A DNA stretch of 64,000 bases, from the NCBI RefSeq assembly GCF_965638725.1, contig NC_134982.1, positions 46,919,182 through 46,983,181 on the forward strand, in the 5' to 3' direction. Position numbers and translations under genes: made by a program. This DNA is from Aptenodytes patagonicus (Eukaryota; Chordata; Aves; Sphenisciformes; Spheniscidae). Position 1 is the stretch's first letter; the number at the start of each line of letters is the position of its first letter. Positions 43,401 through 54,700 of the stretch are shown piece after piece. The notes under the pieces are model-generated. The model worked only from the letters and a program-made list of their open reading frames with translations. It did not search any database and was not told where the DNA came from.

Positions 43401-44299
43401 CACCAAGTTTTTAATCTAAATTGACACACAGCTGAGGAGTGGGAGAGGAAAAAGCCCAAAAGCAGTGAGGCTGCCTGCCAGAGGCCGTGCAGCTGATTAG
43501 CAGCTGTGCGTGTATATCTGAGAGAAGGCTAGCCTTCTCCTTTGGCTTTGTTTTCTCCCAGTGTAGCTTCAACAGAGCTAAAAGGTAAACATCCCCATTC
43601 TTTTTCTTTTACTGAGTTTAAATTTTAGATCTACGTTTGCCTGCATGGCCCTTTCCCTTCTATGTATCCTCCCTGCTTGCTTTTCATTTGAGCAGTCGCC
43701 TTTTTCTCTTCCTGTGCTGGAATAGTAAGTCACGCCAGGTTGTTAGGGAGAAAATTGTCCATGCAGGAACAAAACAGGAAACCAGGCAATCAAAAGGGCA
43801 ACACAAATAGCGCATCACCGAGTAAGTAAGCGCCAGGCACGCCGGTCTCTCAGAGTTAGGCTTTTCGCAGCACGTGATCACAAGGCTGGTGCTGCAGCAG
43901 CTGGGCATGGGGAGAAATTGACTTCTTTCCTGGGCATGTGCTGACAGTGCATTTAAGCGTAATCCTGAATCGATGAGACATCATGAATGGTCGTGCCCTG
44001 GGCTGGGATTAGGCTGGCCTGGCACATTCAGCCTGAGCAAGGCTGACCGGGTAATTGAGCGGGTGTGTTATCGTCTCTGTGGAGGTGTCTCTTCAAAAGT
44101 GATAAAATATTCACTGGGTAATCTGCTCAGCAGCTGACAAGAATGCTTAGGCCAAGCCCCGTTTATCGACGTGTGAGTATGTAGCTGTCCTCTGCAAGCT
44201 GGCTCACCAAACTCCCTTCATCGATCGTAGTGGCCAGAACTGCAAAAGCTGCTACCAGAAACCTGCTCGGCTCCTGATCAACAGGATCCTGCAAAACCA

Positions 44300-44319
44300 T
44301 GATGCAAATCATTGCATCG
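44300..44319. promoter_or_regulatory. Palindromic C/EBP-ATF-like site
   Basis: Seven-base inverted arms GATGCAA and TTGCATC flank a 4-base spacer (44301-44318). The left half with its preceding T reads TGATGCAAA, which fits the C/EBP-ATF response element consensus TGATGXAAX, and it overlaps an octamer ATGCAAAT. Binding is not shown. The site lies about 4 kb past the 3' end of FBP2 and 7 kb past that of CTSL. Confidence 0.3.
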
Positions 44320-46886
44320 GGTGAGAGCAAGCCCCCCAGGGCAGATCTCAGTGGGAAAACCTATCTGTCACCTATGTCCATGAACTATTAAAATCAGTTC
44401 AGTGGAATCAGATCACACGCTCGGTTTGAGGTTTTTATTTTTCTATTTTCTGAAACCACATCAGTTTTTGCAGAAAGCTAGGGACAAAACCTGAAAGTGT
44501 TTTCAGTAGCAGCGCATGGGGTTTGTGGGTATTGTCCATGATGACATGAAGCCTGAATGGTAGGGACTGTCTCCTCAAAACTTCTGGGGTTCTGTACCTC
44601 TGGGTAACTGTGTGCAAATCCTCTATCTCTGTGTTCATTTTTTTCCCTGCTTTACCCATATTTGGGCCCTGGATGTCTCTGGAAAATAGATACTTTTATC
44701 TTTGCAGTCTTGCAGGAGTTAATGATTTTACCATCTTTCCTCTTGCTAATCCCTCTCTTCTGTTCCATAGGTACCAACCACTCTTTTCTCACAATGAGCC
44801 TAACTGGTTAGTACAATCTATGTAAATTAAGAGCTCTTTCTTTTTTCTCTGTCTGTAATTAGCCTGAAGTATACTGCTTCCGTTTTATAAATGAAGAAAA
44901 GTCTTGCCTGATTTTTCCAGAAATATCAGTTGGCTTTATTAAAAGACCAGTAAAACTCCCTGCGTGTACGTTTCGTGGAAAACAGAATAAAGTACCAACT
45001 CTTGATACAAATTCTCAAAGACACATTTGATCCAGTATTTCAGACAGCATCTCCATTTCAGCTGCCTTGCTTTCTCAGGGAAGGGTGAGCTCCCGTTGCA
45101 GAGGGCCCGGGATCAGCTCCCTGCAGCGCTGGGAGCTGGTGGGAAGCCTGCCAGCCCCAACCTGTTCTCTGATCCCCCATCTTGTGATTGCAGTCACAAG
45201 GCCAACTCTCTGCGGCTGGCCGTTCAGACTAACTGAATTTCCAGCCAAAGTAATTAGCGAACAACTGCTTGCTTATTAGAGGCTGGTGGGGTTTCTGTGT
45301 TTTCTTGTGTTATTGGATACCATGAGGTTTACGTAGTTTGCTTTTATTTTACTTCTTAAATAGGTGCAAAGGTGCCTTGAAATTGGAAATAAGAATTAGG
45401 TTTGGCAACGAGTCGGAAACCAGTGTTTTAGGAGCAGTCATGTTTGTTATATACCTGGTACATACTTTCCTTTCCACATCCTCCTCCAAAAGTAATAGGA
45501 AGCATTGGTTTATATATAATTTTATGTCAAGAAACCATTAAGTACTGATATAAAGGCACAAGTGTGAACTAATATTAAACGCATGTCTGTTCCTTCATGT
45601 ACTTGATGTTTCCATGTATTTTCAATTCTGTATCATGCTGATGAGTATCTGAGGAGTAGTATCAGGCATCACCTTCTTCTGTAAGCGGAGGCAAAGTCAG
45701 AGCACCTCTGTCACGAGCACTGGTCCACGCCAGCTTCCCTGCTCCTCCTGACGGCGTTGATGGCAGCTCATGGTGCATCCCCTTTCTCACCGCTCCAACC
45801 ACTAAATACAGTCTCTGGATTCTTTAAAAAAAAAAAAAGCTATGTCTCATTTTCTCAGCTGTCTGGATGCCCTCAGACACCCTAGCACCTGGCAGCTGAC
45901 AATGAAGGGAAGTTGCAGCCCAGTATCGCAAGGGCTTCGTAGGTGGTGACCCCCCCACAGACACCCTGTGGTTTGTGTCAGAGAGCTCTGGAGAAATGGT
46001 CTGAACTGGTATCGCACTGGGAAAGGAAGCTTTAAACTCCTTCCTGTGAATTTAAAGAGGACTCTGTAGAGCAGTCCGGTTGCAGCGTTGTGCTAGATGT
46101 AGCAGAGAACATGTAAGTACTTAGGAAAACAGTGTAGGTGCAGTAAGTGGGATTCGGGTGAAGAAAATTCAATGTTCACACCAAAGAAAGTTGCTGCTTT
46201 CTTAATCTGCATTTGGGATTTGCATGGGTTGTTTATACAGGGAAGATAGTGATCTCTTTGTAGATACCAGCCACCCAGCAGCCCACAGCCTGTGAGCGTT
46301 ATCATTTAAGCATCAGCAGCCACCCAAACCGCAGTTGTTTGTCAGATCGGTGACCCGGTGCTAGCTCCTCCACTAAGAGGTGCTTCTGGTGCAAACTCAG
46401 GGAAAAAAAAAATTATGCGAAAGCTAGCAGCTGGGATTATATGCAGATTTTGCTGTGAAATCATACTTAAATGAAGGCAACTCAGGTGGTGTTATGCTGC
46501 CAGAATGACTGACATGTTGCAGTACGCAGATGCATAGTTTAACTACCAGCACAGGAACGCAGATCTTAGTCAGTAGAGTGTGTATACTCCCGCAATACAA
46601 ACTTTATTTCAGCACGTCCCTAAAAGGTGGTTGCTTTTAGAGGCCCTGTGGTTACACTGGGGAGTACTAAGTCCCTGTTCTTGCTCTGTCCCTAATCATC
46701 TCTCCTGGCCCCTTGGAAACAGGACCAGGTTACAAGTGATCTTTCTTGTGATGCACTACTGGTATTGTTAGCTTACTAGACTAGCCTCAAATTATGCTTG
46801 ATTTTAGGTTTCTGATTTAAAAAATACAATAGGGTTTCTCAATAAATTGGTGACATCAACAACTGTTTGTATTCTTATATGTGGGG

Positions 46887-46960
46887 GAGAGAGAGAGTGA
46901 GTATATATGTATAAAATACATATATAAACATATATATGCACACATACACTGTATGCATAT
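46887..46960. repeat. Compound GA / TA microsatellite
   Basis: A GAGAGAGA run followed by TATATATG, ACATATATA and similar units over about 75 bases. A typical compound dinucleotide repeat, likely polymorphic. Confidence 0.85.
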
Positions 46961-48072
46961 TTTGTTTGCAGGAAAACTGATTTACTAGCTTTCATAGTCG
47001 GAGTGCATTCTCCAGTATTAAGTTGGCTATTACCTAAACCCTCGCAGTCTTTTCTGCTTCCTCTTCATTCTCCCAGATTTAAGTGTTGCCTGTGTTTTGC
47101 TGTTGATAGCAGAGATTCAGGAAGCACATGACAAGGAATAGAATAAACAAGTACAATGCTGTACTTGCTGATCCTGGGCAGTTGTCACTGTTAGAGCTTT
47201 AAAGAGTGCCAGATAAAGACCTGCAGAAAGAGTGCTTTGATATCTGAAGCAGCACTGAAATCATAGCCTCACCCCTGGGATAACAATACCTAAGGGTAAA
47301 TACCTGTCCTGTATAATTTTCTGTCTTTATTCAGCCTGCCTCTTCTTTATGAATAATAGAACATACTTGTAAGTTTAAAAGTAACCATTGGAGTTTCTTG
47401 GCAGGAGTATTTTTAACTCCTATCTATGTCCTAATGTAATTCACAGAGTGTTCTCAATAAAGTCTTGTACCAGCAAGGCTGGGAGTGTGGAGCAGGGGTG
47501 AAAATGAGCAGATGGGGCAGGAGCTGCTTACGGCAAGATGGTCGCCAAAAGAAAGGTCCATATAATGGAGACAGGAGGGTTATAAAGGCATCAGGATGTC
47601 TAATACTTAAAGTGACCTAAACCCCAGTTTTCACACCCTTATCGTTTAACATAATCACACATCAATCAATAATTTTTGCTCTCATTGGTCAATGAGTGCC
47701 TGCTAGTTTCAGAGCTGATTCCCAATATCCTTAGGCAGTGCCAAGTCTGAGACGTGGCACTAGGGCACCAACAGGACGGGTGTGCTGGAGGTGGCTAGGA
47801 ACGGCAGTGTAGCGTGTATGCTTCAATCCGAAATGAGAACCTTCCGAAGTAAAAGAAAATGGAAGTGTAACAGTGGCTTTGTGGCAATAGCTCATCTTCT
47901 GTTGCAGAGGACAATGGATAAACAGGGAATACGCATGATTTGACTGTCACATCCGTAGCAACGGTGTATTGTAATTTGTGCCATTGAAGGTTACGTGTCT
48001 GTAAATAACACAAGGCATTTTCCTGTTCTTATGAGAATTGAAATACCGTGGCAACATTGCAGCCTTTTCATC

Positions 48073-48595
48073 TTTATTAATTACCCAAGACATATATAAT
48101 TTGGAGCTTAAAAACACTGTTTCAGGTAGCACGAGACTTTTGGTCTTCTCAGGGCTGGCAAGATAAAAAGCACCTGCAACAAAACCTCTGGCAGAAAATC
48201 CAGATAATGGCATTGCAAATGTTGATGTGAAAATCCCGTCTCAAACAATTTCAACCATGTAATGTCAGGTGTAAAGCTTCAGATCAAATGGGGGTACTGA
48301 CACAATCCACTTCTTTTTGTTAATATTATATAAAGTAAGTCACTTCTTTAATAATCAGGCCTCTGTCTCTACATTTGCACTGCATAAATCAGAGTTAAAG
48401 GATTTTTACATTTGTCTGCATGGAGAAATGAAATTTTTGTTTTTCCCGTCAGCCATTCTCACTAGTTTTCTTGTTCTCATAAAGTGTGATTTTCACTGAG
48501 AGATGGGTGCTAATTGCTAGAATCCACCATCTTGAAAGGTACAGCTTTTCCTGTAGACTGAAGACGGATGAGCAAGGTCTGATGTGGAAAAGCCT
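48073..48595 (-). other. FBP2: FBP2 3' UTR (distal end uncertain)
   Basis: Downstream of the FBP2 stop on the minus strand there is an ATTAAA at 48352-48347 (UTR of about 250 bases) and an AATAAA at 48078-48073 (about 520 bases). Either could end the transcript. I favour listing both without choosing. Confidence 0.5.
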
Positions 48596-48790
48596 TTAGC
48601 TGGTCTTCTGGTGTTTCTGTACGCAAGCGAGGTATTCCTGCACATCATCTGGAGACCCGAGGATAAGAGGGACTCTCTGGTGAATACTCTCAGGTTTCAC
48701 ATCCAACACCGCCTCAGCGCCTGTAGTTGCCATCCCACCTGCCTGCTCAATGATGAAAGCCATAGGGTTGCACTCATAGAGAAGTCGAAG
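48596..48790 (-). CDS. FBP2: FBP2 exon 7 (terminal)
   Basis: 64 codons and a TAA stop (complement of 48596-48598), entered through acceptor TTCTTTCTAG. It encodes [12 protein letters not shown] (Arg276, Glu280), [30 protein letters not shown] and ends QKTS. The C-terminal length matches mammalian FBP2 exactly. Confidence 0.96.
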   Translation of the reverse strand, partial: LRLLYECNPMAFIIEQAGGMATTGAEAVLDVKPESIHQRVPLILGSPDDVQEYLACVQKHQKTS

Positions 48791-51700
48791 CTAGAAAGAA
48801 AGAGGGAACATGTGATTGCCTTTGGGGGAAATTACACCAAAGGACTTACTGGAACCTAACCTTCCTTTTGTTATTTTGGAAAATTTTGTACCAAACATCA
48901 GTTGACCTAAGTAGCAATGTCTCTCTATCAGCTCCTTCTTCTTCCCTCTCCTCCTGTCACCTCCCTTCACTCCTTCTGTTTCAAGGAAGAGTGTACTGAC
49001 CCTTCATCCAAGTGTCACCACCACCGTTTCCAAGCTGATGTACTGATGTGCAGCATCAGTGCAGTTGTATTTTTTCAAAAATGTCAAAAGTAGCTGTTGG
49101 GCCCACAGACATCAGCAAAAGAGTTAAGCCAGCTAAGTTAACAGTACCAGGAAAGAAAAGTCAAAATCTCTTCCCGTGTACAGACTTTATGTGTTACCTC
49201 AGAGTTTGGGGTAATCGCATTGTGTTTGGTCAGGCTATTTTGGAGTTTAAAACTCGATGCTCCCAGTTTCAAATTTCAGGATTTGATTGCAGCCTTCAGA
49301 AATGTGAATAGGTATTAGTGGCCTGAACTCATCCAGATAGTGACTCTGTTTTCCGAAGTAACTGCAGTAATTATTAAAAGCAAATTTTTCCTTTAGGTAT
49401 GGAGGCACTTTTGGTTTGGACCCTGGTATCTGTTCACATCTTTAAAAATGTTACCTCTGGTGTTCCGGTGGAATGCAAACTTATTTGGGACATATGCCAA
49501 AAGTTTCTGTGTTTAAAAGGACATAGATGATAGCTGGTTATTTTTTAACAGACATTATTTCTGCAGGTTTAGTTGAATCTTTGACAGTCTATGAAGTGTT
49601 CATGTACGACAATGTTAGTACATAGTATGTTTCAAGGGCTTTTCATACGTGCAAAGGAGAGAATATTTTCTAAGGAAAAGGAAACGTGACAGAATGCAAC
49701 TGTATAGAGAGACAAAGAAATGGGTCGGACACAGGACTTTGCTACCCATCATTCCCTTATCACGCTGTTCGTAATAAAACCATGATATATCACAAACTTA
49801 AATAGCACATATTACCTTCATTCTTAACTTTAAAGCCCACTACCAGAAGTGCTACTTCTGGTACAAGGACTCCATCTGACAGGCAACATAGGACCCATAG
49901 CCTTTGTTGTTCTCCTTAGTGCATGGTCAGCTTTTGGAAGATCATGAGCCAGAAAACAGCAGTGATGCTACTGCGGAACTACGTGTTGAGTTTCTTGTTG
50001 CTTAACTGTGACTACATGGCTTAAGAAAAGCGGTTTTCTTTCAGATAGTAATGCAGTTGCACTTAGGGGTCTTCAGATGGGCTCTGTCTTCAGATAGGTT
50101 TAACATTTTTCAGCTAGGAGAGAACTGTAAGCCTTAAGTTCATAAAAAATATTATTTAACATATCTGGTTTGAAAAGAGGATCTATTTGTTGGCTGGTTC
50201 TGCACTGGTTATTGACCATTTTGTTCTTATTCTTTCTTTAACTTAAAGAAGGAGCTCTATATGCTAGGGCCTACATGCATGTCATTTACATTTGCTCTAA
50301 AGCCTTTGGATCAATTCCACTGACATTTGCTTCCTCTCAGCTCTCTATCCAAATGCATAGGCTGTCTTTCAGGGGGATGATGATCAGGACACCTGCCACA
50401 AAGGCATTATCTCTCCAACAAGAAGAGGTTTATGTGAAAAGACCTGTATACACCTGTACTCTGAGAGGGAAAAAAGAAAACTTTTATTTGTAATGGTAGT
50501 ACAGTTTTGCTTCTTTTATTACTGTCTCTACTATGGCAGTGCAAGCCAGATCAATCTCATAGTCAATGTAGGCTAACTCATGCAGAAATCTTGATTTCTA
50601 TAAAATTATGTAAGTACTTTGTATATTTGTTATTTTGTCCCATTTCTCATCTTTTCTCTTCAACAATGGTTTAACACAGATTTCAAAACAAAAAGTTTGA
50701 TTTGAAGAGGCCAGTCAGCAAACCCACTTCTTCCACACACAGCAAATTCCTTTTTTGTCTCTTGCTTTGATACACAAACAGATCCACACTGTTTAATGGG
50801 GGGTTTTGTTGTTGGTGGTGGTGGTGGTTGGTTGTTTTTTTTCTGGGATGCTGTAATCAAATATTTAAACCAAGGTTGCCTGGACAAACATGCAGATATT
50901 TTCTGTTGTGTATTCCAAAAAGAGTTCTTTTCCTGTTCTCTTTGTTTCCTAGACCACTTTGACCTGCTCTTATTGTGATAAATACATGCTCACCAGGATG
51001 GAACCGGTAGTCCTCTGTCCCTAAAGAACTGTAGACATCAGGGTGTTCTGATACCAGTGTGGGAGATGGGGCAAGTAGTTTTATGAGGGCAAATCCCTGC
51101 ACATACCAGCTAAGGATACAACAATGTTTGAATAGAAGATTTTAAGTATGGTACTGACCAGGAAAGAAGAAGGTCTTGGAGTCAGAACACCATGGCTAAT
51201 CTATTATGCATTGAGCCAATCATTTCCTAAGCACGACCTGCACGTTACTGGTGGTCCACAGATCAGCTGTATAACCAGATCTCTTTTAAAACATATCTGT
51301 TTAGAAGTTTGATAATGAGGGTATCTGATGCTGCAGGAAAAAAGTTGAAGTTGACTATGGTCCACAGCCCAGCAGATTCAGGGAGTCACTGCATTGCATT
51401 GCACTGCATCAAGTCACAGTGTCTTTTGTACAGGCGTCCAAATGGGAAATTGTCTTTTCCCAGAATACTGATCTCGGCACACGTGAAACTCACCTTCCAC
51501 TGACCGTCTTTCAGATCAGTTAGCAGAAGCCTGTGTTTGCAGGGCTGGTGATAGTAAGCTCAGTACCCTTTGGAAACAGTAGGTAGGCAAACTCAGTTGT
51601 CTAATATTGGACAAAACCCTGTCTGGAGTTCAGCATATCCCACCTGGACTAGTTGCCAGTATAAAGTGCAGAGGTCTTCCTTAGGCCTGTGCTGTATCTG

Positions 51701-54700
51701 CCACCTGTGCATAGGTATCTCGACGGGTTTCTGTGGTACTGAAATGTTTCTCTTCAGAAAAATGAATAAAGCCCTTGGTTGCAGTGAAAAACATTTGACT
51801 AGTTTGTAGTATAAAAGCACGCAGGAAGATTTCTGGCCTAAATTGGCAATTGCCTAAATTTCTTGCCTAAATTAGATTGCTGACCATTGTATCCATTAAT
51901 AATTTCCTCCAGGGATGGAAAATTATTATCTGTTTATATATCTAAACTATTCCTTTACATCTTGGGGGAAAAAACAGAGGTATTAGGTTGACTAAGTTCA
52001 CCAGAGAGTAAGTCAAATGATTTACCTTTCCTTTAGGACTCTTCTGATTAGCAGGATACATGAAGATCCCACCATACATCAATGTACGGTGAACATCAGC
52101 TACCATGGAGCCCACATACCTGGCACCATATGGGGAACTGCCATCCTGAAAAACATACAGTGAAGCATTATGTCTACCAGGCTAGACAGCTGGTAGCATG
52201 GCAAAATGTAATTTTGTTATGAAACAGGAATGAAAGCTGCTTAAATCAATGGCTGCTTATGGACACTGTAAATGCCTAAACCAGCCTGAAGCTTAGCCTT
52301 TTGTAAGATGTAGTGATCGTCTACGGGGTTCTAAAATACGGACTTTAAAGAGCTGCATTCACAGTATGGAAACCAGGGTGCCTGTAATTTGAGTGCACAA
52401 TTTGCTATCAAGCCCCAACCTGTGAAAAAGCAAGGGCTGCAAACAGTGAGTGAAAGCTTCTTCACATTATCAGAACAAGGTACCCATATGATTGCTCATC
52501 CTTTACTGGTTCCTAAGCCAGGGCATGAGGAAGGATGTCACTTTTCACTACACGTCCAGATGGTTCCCAGGGGACTCCAGCTTTTGCATTCTAGCTTGTT
52601 TGTCAAGTTGTGAAATTGGTCATAGCATTCATTCTGCAGCTTAGTTTGGGAGATAGCAATTTATTCATGAATGTGATTTTCCTTGCGCTCAGCTTAGAAA
52701 TTAATGTTGTTGAAGGAGAGGTTATTTTAGTGAAAGCAATCAGGGAAGTATTCATATCAGTCTCAGGTTTGCTGGTCACAAAAATGGTAAGGTAGGAAAT
52801 ACAGAAGACAAGCAAGGTGTTTTGCACAAATAGAAGTTATATACACCAAATAAGGTCCACCTGAGAAAAGTGACGCTTCGCCATACTTTTATGAAAGGGA
52901 GATATACAATACAAACGTAAACTGAAGGAAAGCTTTTTGAAAGCTGCTATGCCAAGAAGTCTATTGGTCCTTTGATATCTCTCACTCTGTCTTCAATGAA
53001 GCAGAGGAGGAATTTTTGTTTCCCCGGAAAATTACTAGAGACTGGGACTTCATGTACATTTAATACGCATAATATATTTGTGTATTGCCATGCTAAAAGT
53101 TTGAAAAGACCTCTGTGTGTTTTTTCTGTCTGGATCAGTTGTCTAATAAAAGATCTGAGTGCTTTCTGCAAAGCTCACCTTGTTCTGATACTAGATCCAG
53201 AGAAATACATAGAGACCTTCAGACATCACAGGTTAGTCACCCTTCCCAGCAAAATCATGAGGTTAGCTGGGAGACAAAAATCCACAAGTGGGAGGAAAAA
53301 ACACAGATAAAGAAAAACATAATTCTATTTTGAAATCACTTTCTCAAACTGTTCTATACCACTGTGAAATTTTGATATTTACTCTCTTTTAAAATGAGAA
53401 GAGATTCTCATGAAATTGCACAATATAATGCAACACAGTGCGAGGAATTTGAGTCCTAAGACACTAAATATAAGAGAACTATTGAAAATTCAGAGGAAAA
53501 CAATACAAAGTGTGAAAGACATGATGGATAAGACACAGCCTGGAGCTTTTATATTTAGTTTTGTTTAAACCTGGCCCTATTGCTTCCAGGCACAACTGAA
53601 CAATACTTTTAAGTATTTGATCCCTTATGTTTCATGGCTTACCCTCAAATAATTACATATTTAGACTTCAAATGGTAGCATCTCTATCTCGCAGCTGTTT
53701 GCACGTGGGACTTGTGGAAAAAACACCTTAAGAGGTGTTAAAGAGAGACCGAAGCAAGTTTGCAGTTTAAGAAAAGACAATTTTCAGGGAAAGATGTGAT
53801 TACAGTCTAAAATTACCTTTAAAAATACAATCAAAGGAAGAGCTGTCTTTTATGGTTTCAGAAGGTGATGAAGCAAGTCTTAAGAAAAGTTTGTTAAACA
53901 TTAAGAAAAGTCATAGTGTATCGGTCATAAGCAGGCCCTGAAACAGACTGCTAAGGACTGCTTCTATGACACTACCAAATAAGGAGTCTGCAACCCACAT
54001 GTATAAAATTTACTGACCATGAGCTGCACAGCTGAGCCTCCTGTGTACAAATCATCAGATATGTTTTGGATGTGCTGGATTTCCTATTCGCGTGCAGGTC
54101 ATTTACACAACTTACGTGTGTATGGGCAGTGTTATGTGGAGCTGACAAGATGCCACTGACAATTTTAGTTGCTTCTTACCCTGATAGAAATTCTCTTGCT
54201 AGAAACACCGTGCTGAGACTGTGCTGAGAAAAGATACAGAAGAGAAATTCCTCCGTTCGGGTACAGCTATCACTTGAACCACAGACTGAAATAAAATTTT
54301 CACTTCCCTTAGCATCCAGCTATCTGCATGGGAGGAATAAATAGTCCTTTTAGTTACTAGAAATGTTATTTCTTGTTTCTCCAGTTTGGACACTCATGTA
54401 TTTTTCTTACAGATGAGAAACTTAATAGGTGTTGCATGCGTGTTGGCATACTGCCCAGGCTTTCTTCTCAAACAAAATAACAGAGCATGAACGCTAGGGA
54501 AATTCATCCCAAGTTCTGAGTAATGCCAAGCTGTGTGTTTGTGCAGTGAGCACTTCGCACTGGTTCAGCTGATGCTAATGAAAGAGTTGGAGAACCTTGA
54601 TGTTCCCTTGGTCAGCATCCATGGTGTTTGAATAAACCTGTGATTGCTCTTAGTTTCACCATTTCCACTGCTTCTCATTGCTTAACCCAGAGGAACAAAA

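Larger units (their letters stand above)
37466..48070. other. Intergenic between convergent CTSL and FBP2, no supportable gene
   Basis: About 10.6 kb. It holds AT-rich tracts (39720-39755), a microsatellite (46887-46960) and a CpG-bearing stretch at 43900-44400 with a C/EBP-ATF-like palindrome. Open frames are all short and without recognisable similarity. No tRNA or clear transposon was seen. Confidence 0.6.

Noticed and set aside
47450-47810. Possible second LTR (CCAATGAG and TTTATAAC on the minus strand, AATAAAGTCTTG on the plus strand)
   Set aside because: The promoter-like boxes and the poly(A) signal are on opposite strands, so no consistent LTR can be drawn. No ends or duplication were found.
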